DNA of 64,000 nucleotides, taken from NCBI GenBank assembly GCA_035531755.1, contig DATKSK010000049.1:1-64000 (forward strand), read 5' to 3'. How positions within the stretch are numbered: position 1 is the stretch's first letter; every line of letters begins with the position of its first letter. The translations under genes were made by a program, and so were the position numbers. This document shows positions 45,094 to 55,046 of the stretch, piece by piece. The notes under the pieces were generated by a model. The model was not told the origin of the DNA. It ran no database searches and worked only from the letters and a program-made list of their open reading frames with translations. This DNA is from Acidimicrobiales bacterium. Lineage in GTDB: Bacteria > Actinomycetota > Acidimicrobiia > Acidimicrobiales > UBA8190.

Positions 45094-45099
45094 ACGCTA
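45094..45099 (-). promoter_or_regulatory. -10 element of the Nudix gene, leaderless
   Basis: TAGCGT lies 7 nt before the ATG at 45086. Confidence 0.45.
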
Positions 45100-45122
45100 C
45101 CGGCGCCACCCCGGACGACGAA

Positions 45123-45147
45123 CGGCCGGGCCCACAGGGCCCGGCCG
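45123..45147 (-). terminator. intrinsic terminator after groEL
   Basis: A perfect 11-bp GC stem (cggccgggccc with gggcccggccg) and a 3-nt loop lies 43 bp beyond the groEL stop, followed on the minus strand by TTCGTCG. It is probably the groESL terminator. Confidence 0.6.
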
Positions 45148-45189
45148 CGTCGATCGATACCGTGCCGCTGTCGGGCGGCGCCGGAATCG

Positions 45190-46857
<1,668 letters not shown>

Positions 46858-47154
46858 CTACTTCTTGCTGATCTTGGCGAGGACGTCACGGCTCGACAGG
46901 ATCAGCAGGTCCTCACCGTCGAAGGAGATCTCCGTGCCGCCGTACTTGGAGTAGACGACGGTGTCGCCCGCGGCGACGTCGACGGGCACGAGCTCGCCGG
47001 TGTTCTCGGCACGACGGCCGGGGCCCACGGCGAGCACTTCACCCTGCTGGGGCTTCTCCTTGGCGGTGTCGGGGATGACGAGCCCGGAGGCGGTTTTCTC
47101 TTCCGACTCGCCGGGGCGGACCACGATCCGGTCCTCGAGGGGGTGGAGCTTCAT
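46858..47154 (-). CDS. groES: co-chaperonin GroES
   Basis: A 98-residue co-chaperonin. [19 protein letters not shown] at the start, mobile loop [19 protein letters not shown], ending [19 protein letters not shown] 47154 is taken over an upstream in-frame start because it is the family N-terminus and AGGAGG lies 10 nt before it. Confidence 0.97.
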   Translation of the reverse strand: MKLHPLEDRIVVRPGESEEKTASGLVIPDTAKEKPQQGEVLAVGPGRRAENTGELVPVDVAAGDTVVYSKYGGTEISFDGEDLLILSSRDVLAKISKK

Positions 47155-47178
47155 GGCAGGGGAGCCTCCTGTAGGCAC

Positions 47179-47205
47179 TTAGCACTCGAACCTTGCGAGT
47201 GCTAA
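47179..47205 (-). promoter_or_regulatory. CIRCE operator (HrcA site)
   Basis: A perfect TTAGCACTC-N9-GAGTGCTAA inverted repeat between groES and tsaD. HrcA binding here represses groESL until heat shock. It overlaps the predicted transcription start. Confidence 0.96.
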
Positions 47206-47233
47206 CGATAGCGGGCGCAGGGACACCCGGCAA
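47205..47233 (-). promoter_or_regulatory. groESL promoter
   Basis: -35 TTGCCG (47228-47233), a 17-bp spacer and -10 TATCGT (47205-47210) on the minus strand. The start site falls within the CIRCE, consistent with repression by HrcA. Confidence 0.7.
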
Positions 47234-47267
47234 CTGGCCCCCGGGCCGCCGGGAGCCGCCGCCGCGG

Positions 47268-48359
47268 TCAGGCCAGGAGGGGGAGTCGCAGATCGGGGTC
47301 GGCGCCGGCGTCGAGCGGCGTCGGGCCCAGGTGCTCGAGCTGCCACCAGCCCGCGGCGGCGATCATGGCAGCGTTGTCGGTGCACATCGCCCGGCTGGGC
47401 AGGTGGGCGGGGACGCCCAGTTCCTCGCACGCCGCCGACAGCCCCGCGCGCAGCGGGCCGTTGGCGGCCACCCCCCCGGCCAGGCACAGCCCCTTCGCCC
47501 TCACGGCGACGGCGGCGCGCACCGCCTTGGCCACCAGGACGTCCACCACCGCCTGCTGGAACGACGCCGCCACGTCCTCGTCGGCGGCGTCGGGCCGGGC
47601 GCGCACGGCCCGGACCACCGCCGTCTTGAGCCCGCTGAAGGAGAGGTCGAGGCCCTCGTCGAGCATGGACCGGGGGAAGGCGAAGGCGGCCGGGTCGCCC
47701 GCCGCCGCCGCCCGCTCGATGGCCGGCCCGCCGGGGTACCCGAGCCCGAGGAACCGGGCCACCTTGTCGAAGGCCTCGCCGGCGGCGTCGTCGAGGGTCT
47801 GGCCGAGCAGCCGGTAGCGCCCCGGGCCCTCCATGGACACCAGCAGGGTGTGACCGCCCGACACCAGGAGCACGGCGACGGGCCACTCGATGCGGGGATG
47901 GTCGAGCAGGGCGGCGAAGAGGTGCCCCTCCAGGTGGTTCACGCCGGCGAAGGGGAGCCCCCAGGCGAGCGCCAGCGCCTTGGCCTCGCTCACCCCGACG
48001 AGCAGCGAGCCGATCAGGCCCGGGCCCACGGTGGCGGCCACGGCGTCCAACCCGGCGCCGCCGGCCGCGCCGGCCCGGCCCAGCGCCTCGGCCACCACGG
48101 GCGTGAGCAGCTCGAGGTGGGCCCGGCCGGCGAGCTCGGGGACGACCCCGCCGAAGGCGGCGTGCAGGTCGACCTGGCTGGACACCACCGACGAGCGCAC
48201 GTCCGCTCCCCCGGCGACGACGGCGGCCGCCGTCTCGTCGCACGACGTCTCGATGCCGAGCACGAGCGCGTCGGAGACGACGCCGCGGGGTGCGCGCCGG
48301 GGGGGAACCGGCGCGCCGGGCGCCCGCGGCGCGGGCACGGCCGCCCCGGCGCCGGTCAC
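47268..48359 (-). CDS. tsaD: tRNA threonylcarbamoyladenosine synthase subunit TsaD
   Basis: A 363-residue ASKHA-fold protein that transfers the threonylcarbamoyl group to A37 of ANN-decoding tRNAs. LGIETSCDETAAAVV, NHLEGHLFAALL (the Fe-binding His pair), VSGGHTLLVSM and the substrate GYPGGPAIERAA motifs are visible. No ATG precedes the LGIETS start closely, so GTG 48359 is used; it adds about 29 Pro/Ala/Arg-rich residues and overlaps rimI by GTGA. TsaB and TsaE, its partners, are encoded in the same operon. Confidence 0.93.
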   Translation of the reverse strand: MTGAGAAVPAPRAPGAPVPPRRAPRGVVSDALVLGIETSCDETAAAVVAGGADVRSSVVSSQVDLHAAFGGVVPELAGRAHLELLTPVVAEALGRAGAAGGAGLDAVAATVGPGLIGSLLVGVSEAKALALAWGLPFAGVNHLEGHLFAALLDHPRIEWPVAVLLVSGGHTLLVSMEGPGRYRLLGQTLDDAAGEAFDKVARFLGLGYPGGPAIERAAAAGDPAAFAFPRSMLDEGLDLSFSGLKTAVVRAVRARPDAADEDVAASFQQAVVDVLVAKAVRAAVAVRAKGLCLAGGVAANGPLRAGLSAACEELGVPAHLPSRAMCTDNAAMIAAAGWWQLEHLGPTPLDAGADPDLRLPLLA

Positions 48360-48940
48360 CGGCCCGTCCGCAACTGCGCCTCGATGCCCTGCAGCCGGGC
48401 GCGGTAGTCGGCCGTGTCGACGTCGCGCGCCCACATCACGATGGCGTCCTCGCCGGTCTCGGCGTAGTAGTTGCGCCGCACCCCGACCGGCGCGAAACCG
48501 AAGCGCTGGTACAGCGCCTGGGCCGGATCGTTGGACGCCCGCACCTCGAGGGTCAGGTGGTGCACACCATGGGCGGGCGCGGCGGTGGCCTGGTCGAGCA
48601 GGAGGACCGTCCCCACTCCCCGATGGTGCCAGGCGGGGTCCACGGTGAGCGTCGTGATGTGGCCGTCCTCCCCCACCACCATCAGGCCGCAGTACCCCAC
48701 CACGAGTGGGCCGATGGTCGCCACCGTGTACCGCCGCGACGAGCGCTGGGCGATCTCGGACAGGAACAGCGTGGCCGACCACGGCCGCGGGTAGCACTCC
48801 TCCTCGATGCGGACCACGGAGCGCAGGTGCCGGCGCCGCAGCGGCGCCACGCGCACGGCGTCGGCCACCCGCTCGGGCGCGGCCCCCCCGGGGCCGTCGT
48901 CGTCGGCGCCGGTGGGGGCCCCACCGTCCCAGCTGTCCAC
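48356..48940 (-). CDS. rimI: ribosomal-protein-alanine N-acetyltransferase
   Basis: A 194-residue GNAT enzyme (RRRHLRSVVRIEEECYPRPW, acetyl-CoA site LTVDPAWHHRGVGTVLL, C-terminal YQRFGFAPVGVRRNYYAETG) that acetylates the N-terminus of S18 and, in some bacteria, others. A disordered N-terminus of about 25 residues is extra. GTG 48940 leaves one base after the tsaB stop. Always co-located with tsaB and tsaD. Confidence 0.88.
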   Translation of the reverse strand: MDSWDGGAPTGADDDGPGGAAPERVADAVRVAPLRRRHLRSVVRIEEECYPRPWSATLFLSEIAQRSSRRYTVATIGPLVVGYCGLMVVGEDGHITTLTVDPAWHHRGVGTVLLLDQATAAPAHGVHHLTLEVRASNDPAQALYQRFGFAPVGVRRNYYAETGEDAIVMWARDVDTADYRARLQGIEAQLRTGR

Positions 48941-48941
48941 G

Positions 48942-49664
48942 TCAGGCCCCCCGCTCCGCACGCCGGGCGCGCCGCTCCCAGTTGATGCGCGTGTCGGCGT
49001 CGCGCAGGTAGCGCGGCAGCACCTCGGCGGGGTCGCTGGTGGCACCGGCCGCCGCCCGGGCTACGCCGAGGACCGCCACGGCGTGGGGCCCGGGGTGGTC
49101 GAGCGACTCCCCCGCCACGGTCGCCCCCGGCACCGCGCCCAGCGTCGCCGCGTACCGGCGGGCGCCGTTGCCGGCGAGCACGAAGGGCTCGCCCAGGCCG
49201 GCGAGCTCCGCGGCGAGGGCGTCCGGGGTGCGACGCTCGTCCTCGCCGACGCGCGTGGCGGCGGCGCCGGACGCGCGAAAGCGCGCCGTGAACACCTCGG
49301 CCCGCCGGGCGTCGACCACGGGCACGACGAGCGCGCCGTCGGGGACCGCCGCAGCCGCGGCGTGGGCGAGGGCCTCGAGGCTGCCGATGCCGACGAGGGG
49401 GATGCCCAGCGCGAAGGACAGCGCCTTGGCCGTGCCCACCCCGACGCGCAGGCCGGTGAAGAGCCCGGGCCCGACGTCGACGGCGACGGCACCGACGTCG
49501 GCCAACGGCACGCCGGCGCGGCGGCACACGAATTCGACGGCGGGGGCGATGGACTCGGCGTGGCGCCGGCCGCGCGACACCGTCGCGCTGGCGAGGACGC
49601 CGGACTCGTCGGCCAGCGCCACGCCGGCGAGCTCGGTGGCCGACTCCACGGCGAGCACGATCAC
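48942..49664 (-). CDS. tsaB: tRNA threonylcarbamoyladenosine complex dimerisation subunit TsaB
   Basis: A 240-residue paralogue of TsaD lacking the active-site Asp set. VLAVESATELAGVALAD and VDVGPGLFTGLRVGVGTAK are the marks. It stabilises TsaD-TsaE-tRNA interaction. GTG start overlaps tsaE by four bases. Confidence 0.92.
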   Translation of the reverse strand: MIVLAVESATELAGVALADESGVLASATVSRGRRHAESIAPAVEFVCRRAGVPLADVGAVAVDVGPGLFTGLRVGVGTAKALSFALGIPLVGIGSLEALAHAAAAAVPDGALVVPVVDARRAEVFTARFRASGAAATRVGEDERRTPDALAAELAGLGEPFVLAGNGARRYAATLGAVPGATVAGESLDHPGPHAVAVLGVARAAAGATSDPAEVLPRYLRDADTRINWERRARRAERGA

Positions 49665-50275
49665 GGGGCCGCCCAGCGCGCCAGCGCGGTGGCGAGCTCG
49701 GGGCGGCGCCCCGCCCACGACCCCGGGACGCCGATCGTGACGGACCGCTCGTCCTCGTCGTCGGGCCCGGCGGAGAGGAGGACGGTGAGCGCGTCGTCAC
49801 CCAGGACCGGCTCGGCCACGTCCCCCCACTCCACCACGGCGACCGCGCCGTCTTCCACGAGCTCCCCGATGGCGAGGTCGGCGATCTCGGCCAGCCGGTC
49901 GAGCCGGTACAGGTCGGCGTGGAGCAGGGTGCGCACCGGGCCACCGGGGCGGCACGGATGGGAGCGCACGAGCGTGAATGTCGGGCTCGTCACCTGCCCG
50001 TCCACCCCGAGGCCACGGGCGACGCCCTGGGTCAGCGTCGTCTTCCCCGTGCCCAGGTCCCCGGCCAGGAGCACCACGTCGCCGGGGTGCAGCGCACCGG
50101 CCAGTGCGGCGCCGAGGGCCTGCGTCTCGCCCGCCGACCCGGTCCGGAACCGCAACGGCACCGGCGCGGCCCCCGGCGGCGCGGGCTGGGCCCCCGGCGG
50201 CGCGGGCTGGGCCCCCGCCGGCGCGGGCTGGGCCCCGTCGGCCGCCGGCACGGCACGACCGGCCGTGGCGGTCAC
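49661..50275 (-). CDS. tsaE: tRNA threonylcarbamoyladenosine ATPase TsaE
   Basis: A 204-residue P-loop ATPase (Walker A LAGDLGTGKTTLTQGVARGL, SPTFTLVRSHPC with Thr switch, and HADLYRLDRLAEIADL). It resets the TsaD complex. The first 45 residues are a GAQPAPP-type repeat absent from ordinary TsaE (about 150 residues), encoded by 21-bp tandem repeats. GTG start overlaps the uracil-DNA glycosylase gene by GTGA. Confidence 0.9.
   Translation of the reverse strand: MTATAGRAVPAADGAQPAPAGAQPAPPGAQPAPPGAAPVPLRFRTGSAGETQALGAALAGALHPGDVVLLAGDLGTGKTTLTQGVARGLGVDGQVTSPTFTLVRSHPCRPGGPVRTLLHADLYRLDRLAEIADLAIGELVEDGAVAVVEWGDVAEPVLGDDALTVLLSAGPDDEDERSVTIGVPGSWAGRRPELATALARWAAP
50170..50236. repeat. 21-bp tandem repeat (x3) in the tsaE N-terminus
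   Basis: cccccggcggcgcgggctggg repeats at 50170, 50191 and 50212, in frame, encoding the repeated Gln-Pro-Ala-Pro-Pro-Gly-Ala units. Confidence 0.8.
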
Positions 50276-50835
50276 GGCCGGTCGCCGGAGAGGAGGCGCT
50301 TGGCCCGGACGAGGTCGGCGCGCATCTCGGCCACCACCTCGGCCCCGCCCCGGAGGGCGGCGGCCGGGTGGTACGTCGGGACCACGTGCCCGGTGCGGAA
50401 CGGGTAGGCGCGCCCGCGCACACGGCGGATGCCCTCCGCCGTGTCGAGCAGGAGCCGGGTGGCGAAGTTGCCCAGCGTCACCACGACCGACGGCGAGACG
50501 AGCCCGAGCTGGGCGTCGAGGTACGGCCGGCACGAGGCGATCTCGTCGGGGAGCGGGTCGCGGTTGCCCGGCGGGCGGCACTTCACGACGTTGGCGATGT
50601 AGAACTGGCGCCGCTCCAGCCCCATCTCCTGGTACACGAGCTTGTCGAGCAGCTTGCCGGAGCGTCCCACGAACGGCTCGCCGGCGATGTCCTCGTCGCG
50701 GCCCGGGCCCTCGCCGATGAACATGAGCTCGGCGTCGGGGTCACCGACGCCGAAGACGACCTGTGTCCGGCCGGAGGCGAGCGCGCACCGGGTGCAGGCG
50801 AGAGCCTCGGTCCGGAGCTCCTCGAGGGTGCCCAC
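50272..50835 (-). CDS. family 4 uracil-DNA glycosylase
   Basis: A 187-residue Fe-S uracil glycosylase. Cluster Cys: [14 protein letters not shown] and a later pair in [20 protein letters not shown] (the second pair includes [10 protein letters not shown]). Active site [20 protein letters not shown] and the C-terminal HPAA. It removes uracil from DNA. TACCAT lies 6 nt before its GTG start, so it begins its own transcript; it also leads the tsaE-tsaB-rimI-tsaD operon. Confidence 0.88.
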   Translation of the reverse strand: MGTLEELRTEALACTRCALASGRTQVVFGVGDPDAELMFIGEGPGRDEDIAGEPFVGRSGKLLDKLVYQEMGLERRQFYIANVVKCRPPGNRDPLPDEIASCRPYLDAQLGLVSPSVVVTLGNFATRLLLDTAEGIRRVRGRAYPFRTGHVVPTYHPAAALRGGAEVVAEMRADLVRAKRLLSGDRP

Positions 50836-50841
50836 CGCGGC

Positions 50842-50847
50842 ATGGTA
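50842..50847 (-). promoter_or_regulatory. -10 element of the glycosylase-tsa operon, leaderless
   Basis: TACCAT lies 6 nt before GTG 50835. Confidence 0.45.
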
Positions 50848-50868
50848 CCCCTGGCGAACGCCCCTCCC

Positions 50869-50895
50869 GCCGGGGCCGCCGGGGCCGCCGGGGTC
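50869..50895. repeat. 9-bp tandem repeat (x3)
   Basis: gccggggcc repeats three times with one change, between the glycosylase start and the alpha/beta-hydrolase stop. Confidence 0.7.
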
Positions 50896-50910
50896 GCCGA
50901 CAGGTACATG

Positions 50911-50930
50911 TCAGACGGCGTCAGACGGCG
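50911..50930. repeat. 10-bp tandem duplication at the hydrolase stop
   Basis: tcagacggcg occurs twice in a row; the second copy contains the TGA stop (50921-50923 on the minus strand) of the alpha/beta hydrolase. Confidence 0.7.
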
Positions 50931-52027
50931 TCGGCGATCTTGGTGGCGAACTCGTCGAGCAGCCGGGAGAACTCCCGCCGCCGCTCGAGCATGGGCATGT
51001 GCCCGCAGCGGGGCAGCTCCACGAGCTCGGCGCGCGGCATGGCCCCGGCGGTGCGCAGGGCGTGGCGTGGCGGGGTGAGGCGGTCGTGGGTCCCCACCAC
51101 CACCAGGGTGGGGAGGTCGACCGTCGACAGCCACCCCGACAGGTCGAACACCGCCAGCGACGGGAGCAGCCCCGCCAGGGTACTGGCCGGCGTGGCCATG
51201 TGGATGCTCTCCACGAACCGGACCTGGGCGGCCGGCGCGTCGGCACCGAACCCCAGGCGCGTGAGCCACCAGCGCAGGTCCTCCGACGCCACCGTGCGCA
51301 CGCCCCACCGGTCGGCGAGCTGGAGCGCCCGCGCCGACGCCGGCCCGGCCAGGCGGGCCATGCCGTCGAACCCGGGCAGCCGCGTGAAGGGGCCGCCGGT
51401 GGTGGACACGAGCGCCAGCCCGCGCACCCGGTGGCGCCGTTCCTCGGCGGGCGTGTCGTGGGCCAGCTGCAGGGCGACCATGCCTCCCATGGAGTGGCCG
51501 ACGACGAGGGCGCGCTCGACGTCGAGCGCCTGCAGCACGGCCCGGACGTCGGCGGCCAGCCGCCGCACCCCCGGCGATCCCTGCTCGGCGGCCGCCATGC
51601 GGGCGCCGGCGCGCACCGCGCCGTCGCCGTCACCGTCGGGGGCGGACGACGAGAACCCGGCCGTGCCGGGGACCGACCGGCCGTGGCCCCGCAGGTCCAC
51701 GGCGATGACGCGATGGCGCGGGGCGAGGTCGCGCAGCTGGTGCGCCCACACGGCCCCGCTGAGCATGTACCCGTGCAACAGGACGATGGCCGGCCCCCGG
51801 CCGCGCTCCATGACGTGGACGCTGCCGCCGTCGTCGACCTCGACGAACCGATGGGCCACGTCGTCGGGAAGCGTCAGGCCCTCGGCGGCGATGTCGTCGC
51901 TGCCGGCGTGGGTCCGGGCGACCAGCCGGTGCTGGACCGCCCATCCCGCCGCCAGGGCCGCGCCCGTGCCCGCCGCCAGGCCGCGCACCAGGCGACGGCG
52001 GCCGGTGGACCGCCCGTCGCCGCTCAC
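50921..52027 (-). CDS. alpha/beta-hydrolase fold protein
   Basis: A 368-residue protein. A short hydrophobic N-terminal segment ([19 protein letters not shown]) precedes a hydrolase fold with oxyanion motif [12 protein letters not shown], nucleophile elbow VVGHSMGGM (Ser), an Asp in [11 protein letters not shown] and a His in [10 protein letters not shown]. The family includes esterases and haloperoxidases. Substrate unknown. GTG start overlaps alr by GTGA. Confidence 0.83.
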   Translation of the reverse strand: MSGDGRSTGRRRLVRGLAAGTGAALAAGWAVQHRLVARTHAGSDDIAAEGLTLPDDVAHRFVEVDDGGSVHVMERGRGPAIVLLHGYMLSGAVWAHQLRDLAPRHRVIAVDLRGHGRSVPGTAGFSSSAPDGDGDGAVRAGARMAAAEQGSPGVRRLAADVRAVLQALDVERALVVGHSMGGMVALQLAHDTPAEERRHRVRGLALVSTTGGPFTRLPGFDGMARLAGPASARALQLADRWGVRTVASEDLRWWLTRLGFGADAPAAQVRFVESIHMATPASTLAGLLPSLAVFDLSGWLSTVDLPTLVVVGTHDRLTPPRHALRTAGAMPRAELVELPRCGHMPMLERRREFSRLLDEFATKIADAV

Positions 52028-53226
52028 GACGCCTGCTCGGTGTCGACCACGACGCGCGGGACGCGCGGGCCGATGCCGCAGAAGACCTCGTGCGCGATGG
52101 TGTCGAGCACCCCGGCCCAGTCCGACGCCGTGAGCGAGGCATCTCCCTGGTGGCCGATCAGCACGACGTCGTCGCCCACCGAGACCTCCCCGTTCGGCCC
52201 GCAGTCCACCATGATCTGGTCCATCGTGACCATCCCCGCCAGGGGGCGGCGGCGCCCTCCGACGAGCACGGTACCCCCCCGGGTGAAGGTGCGCCGCGGC
52301 ACGCCGTCGGCATAGCCGAGCGGGACGGTGGCCACGGTGGTGGGGGCCGGGAGCGGGGACAGGCGGCCGTACGAGGGGCGCTCGCCGGCGTCGAGCTCGC
52401 GCACCAGCGTGACCCGGGCGCGCAGTGACAGCACCGGGCGCAGTCCGGCCGCCCCGGTGCTCGCCATGACGTCGTCCCACACCGGGGCCGGCCCGGGGAA
52501 CGGCGACACCCCGTAGAGGGCGATCCCGCACCGGACCATGTCCAAGCGGGCCTCGGGGTACGCCAGGGCGCCGGCGGAGTTGGCGGCGTGCAGGGCCGGC
52601 GGCGCGTGTCCGGCGGCGGCCAACTCGTCACGCGCCGCGCCCAGCGCCCGGACCTGGGCCTCGGTGAAGGCCCGGTCCCCGGGCTCGGCGCCGTCGGCGA
52701 CCGGGAAGTGCGTCCACAGCGCGGCGAAGCGCAACGCCGGGTGGCCGGCCACGGCGTCCACGAGCCCGGCCAGGGCGCGCCGCTCGGCGCCCACGCGGTG
52801 CATGCCGGTGTCGAGCTTCACGTGGACGTCGGTGACCACGCCGGCACGCGCCGAGGCCTGCCCCGCGGCCCGCACGCCGTCCGCCGTGTACAGCGCGGGG
52901 GTGAGGCCCCGGGCCACCACCTCGGCCATGGCGGCGGGGGGCGGTTCCGACAGCACCAGCACCGGGGCGCCCACGCCGGCGTCGCGCAGGGCGGTGCCCT
53001 CCTCCACCGTCGCCACCGCCAGCCACGTGGCACCGCCATCGAGCGCGGCGCGCGCCACCGGCGCCGCACCGTGCCCGTAGGCGTCGGCCTTCACCACCGC
53101 GCACAGCGCCGCCGGTGCCACCGCGCCGCGCAGGACGGCGGCGTTGTGGCGGACCGCCGCGAGGTCGATCTCGGCCCACACCGGGCGCGAGGCCGCCGCC
53201 GCGGGGACCCCGCCCGCGTCACCCAC
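52024..53226 (-). CDS. alr: alanine racemase
   Basis: A 400-residue PLP enzyme making D-alanine for peptidoglycan. The PLP Lys is in [13 protein letters not shown], the second-half Tyr in [12 protein letters not shown], and [12 protein letters not shown] is the C-terminal signature. GTG start at 53226, 18 bp after the nnrD stop. Part of a wall-precursor run with glmS and glmM. Confidence 0.95.
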   Translation of the reverse strand: MGDAGGVPAAAASRPVWAEIDLAAVRHNAAVLRGAVAPAALCAVVKADAYGHGAAPVARAALDGGATWLAVATVEEGTALRDAGVGAPVLVLSEPPPAAMAEVVARGLTPALYTADGVRAAGQASARAGVVTDVHVKLDTGMHRVGAERRALAGLVDAVAGHPALRFAALWTHFPVADGAEPGDRAFTEAQVRALGAARDELAAAGHAPPALHAANSAGALAYPEARLDMVRCGIALYGVSPFPGPAPVWDDVMASTGAAGLRPVLSLRARVTLVRELDAGERPSYGRLSPLPAPTTVATVPLGYADGVPRRTFTRGGTVLVGGRRRPLAGMVTMDQIMVDCGPNGEVSVGDDVVLIGHQGDASLTASDWAGVLDTIAHEVFCGIGPRVPRVVVDTEQAS

Positions 53227-53244
53227 GGGGCGCTCCGGTGCCCG

Positions 53245-54627
53245 TCACCCGCGGCGGACCGCCGACAGCCACGTCGCCACCAGATCGGCCAGATCGCCGG
53301 CGACGAGCCCCTCACGCGGGCCGAGCGCGGCGGCCCGCCCGTGCACGTGCGCCGCCAGGACGGCGGCCAGGGGGGGCTCGACGCCGCGCGCCACGAACGC
53401 CCCGATCGCCCCGGACAGCACGTCGCCGGTCCCGGCCGTGGCCAGGCGGGGGGACCCGGCCGTGGCCAGCAGGACGTCGCCCCCGGGGGCGGCCACGACG
53501 GTCACCGGGCCCTTCAGGAGCACCACCGCCCCACAGCGCGCCGCCAACCCGGCGGCGGCGGCGATGCGGTCGGCCCCCGGGGCCGCGCCGGCCAGCCGGG
53601 CGAACTCCCCGTCGTGCGGTGTCATGACCACGGGGCCCGTGCCGGCCCGTACCGCCGCGGCCAGGTCGTCCCCGGCGCCGAGGGCGAAGAGGCCGTCGGC
53701 GTCGACCACCACGGGCGTCGCCGCGCCGGCCACGACGGCGCGCACGTCGTCGGCGGTGGCGGGGGCCCGGCCGAGCCCCGGGCCGACCACGACGGCCCGG
53801 CACCGCTCGGCCATGGCCAGCGCCTCGGGTGCCCAACCCTGGGCGGGCAGCCGGGTGCCCACGGCCTCGCTGACCGACAACTCGGCGGGGTCGCCGCCGG
53901 GGACGCCGAGCCTGACCATCCCGGCACCGGCCCGGTAGGCGGCCCGGGCGCACAGGCCCGCGGCGCCGGTCATCCCCGGTGACCCGGCGACCACCGCCAC
54001 CGCCGACTGCCACTTGTGGGCGCGGCGCGGCCGCGGTGCGAGCAGCCGGGGCACGTCGTCGTCCTCCACCACCCAGATGCGGGCCCGGCTCACGTCGAGG
54101 CCGATGTCGGCCACCTCGACCCGCCCCGCCAGCAGCAGACCGTCGCCCTGGAGCAGCCCGGTCTTGAGCGCGGCGAAGGTGACCGTCACGTCGGCGCGCA
54201 GCGGCTCGCCGCACGCCTCGCCGGTGTCGCCGTCCACACCCGAGGGGATGTCCACGGCCAGCACGGGCACGCCGGCCGGCACCGACGGGGCCCGGTAGGT
54301 GCCCCGGAAGCCGGTCCCGTAGGCGGCGTCGATCACGAGGTCCACGGTCCCCGCCGGCCCGATGCGCTCGGGCGCGTCGACAGCCTCCACGACCGTCACC
54401 CGGGCGCCGCGGCGGCGCAGGCGCGCCGCCGCCACGCGGCCGTCGGCGCCGTTGTTGCCCTTGCCGGCCACGACCACCACGCGCCGGCCGTAGGTCCCGC
54501 CCAGCATGTGCACGGCCCAGGTGGCGACGGCGGTGCCGGCCCGGTCCACCAGCGTGTCCTCCGACACGCGGTCGAGGGCGTCGGCGTCGACCGCCCGCAT
54601 GTCGTCCACCCGCAGCACGGGCTTCAC
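53245..54627 (-). CDS. nnrD: bifunctional NAD(P)H-hydrate epimerase/dehydratase
   Basis: A 460-residue fusion that repairs hydrated NAD(P)H. The N-terminal epimerase (VVVVAGKGNNGADGRVAAAR, VLAVDIPSGVDGDTGE) and C-terminal ADP/ATP-dependent dehydratase (WQSAVAVVAGSPGMTGAAGL, MTPHDGEFARL, LATAGTGDVLSGAIGAFVARG) are both complete. Its GTG overlaps the acpS stop by GTGA. Confidence 0.93.
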   Translation of the reverse strand: MKPVLRVDDMRAVDADALDRVSEDTLVDRAGTAVATWAVHMLGGTYGRRVVVVAGKGNNGADGRVAAARLRRRGARVTVVEAVDAPERIGPAGTVDLVIDAAYGTGFRGTYRAPSVPAGVPVLAVDIPSGVDGDTGEACGEPLRADVTVTFAALKTGLLQGDGLLLAGRVEVADIGLDVSRARIWVVEDDDVPRLLAPRPRRAHKWQSAVAVVAGSPGMTGAAGLCARAAYRAGAGMVRLGVPGGDPAELSVSEAVGTRLPAQGWAPEALAMAERCRAVVVGPGLGRAPATADDVRAVVAGAATPVVVDADGLFALGAGDDLAAAVRAGTGPVVMTPHDGEFARLAGAAPGADRIAAAAGLAARCGAVVLLKGPVTVVAAPGGDVLLATAGSPRLATAGTGDVLSGAIGAFVARGVEPPLAAVLAAHVHGRAAALGPREGLVAGDLADLVATWLSAVRRG

Positions 54628-55046
54628 GAGCCGGGCCCCCCGCCGCCGACGGCCACCACGCTCGCCACCGCCAGCGCGTCGGTGTGGGTCAGCGACACGT
54701 GCCACCCGTCCACGCCCCGGCCGGCCGCCAGTGAGGCGGCCCGTCCCCACAGCTGCACCCGGGGCTCGCCCTCGGGGCCGCGCACCACCTCGACCTCGCG
54801 GAAGGCGGCGGCCCCGATGCCCACGCCGAGCGCCTTCAAGACGGCCTCCTTGGCGGCGAAGCGCGCCGCCAAGCGCGCCCCGGGGTCGCGCGCACGGCGG
54901 GCGTAGGCCTGCTCCGACTCGGTGAACAGGCGCGTGACGAGCGCGGGCCTGCGCTCGAGCACGCGCCGGAACCGGCCCACGTCGACGGCGTCGACACCGA
55001 TCCCGCGGACGCCCTGCACCTCGGGGCCGCCGGCCGGGGCCGTCAC
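54624..55046 (-). CDS. acpS: holo-[acyl-carrier-protein] synthase
   Basis: A 140-residue phosphopantetheinyl transferase of the AcpS type. GIGVDAVDVGRFRRVLERRP, RFAAKEAVLKALGVGIG (the Mg-binding Glu) and WHVSLTHTDALAVASVVA are clear. It loads ACP for fatty acid synthesis. GTG start overlaps glmS by GTGA; it is fused operonically between nnrD and glmS. Confidence 0.94.
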   Translation of the reverse strand: MTAPAGGPEVQGVRGIGVDAVDVGRFRRVLERRPALVTRLFTESEQAYARRARDPGARLAARFAAKEAVLKALGVGIGAAAFREVEVVRGPEGEPRVQLWGRAASLAAGRGVDGWHVSLTHTDALAVASVVAVGGGGPGS

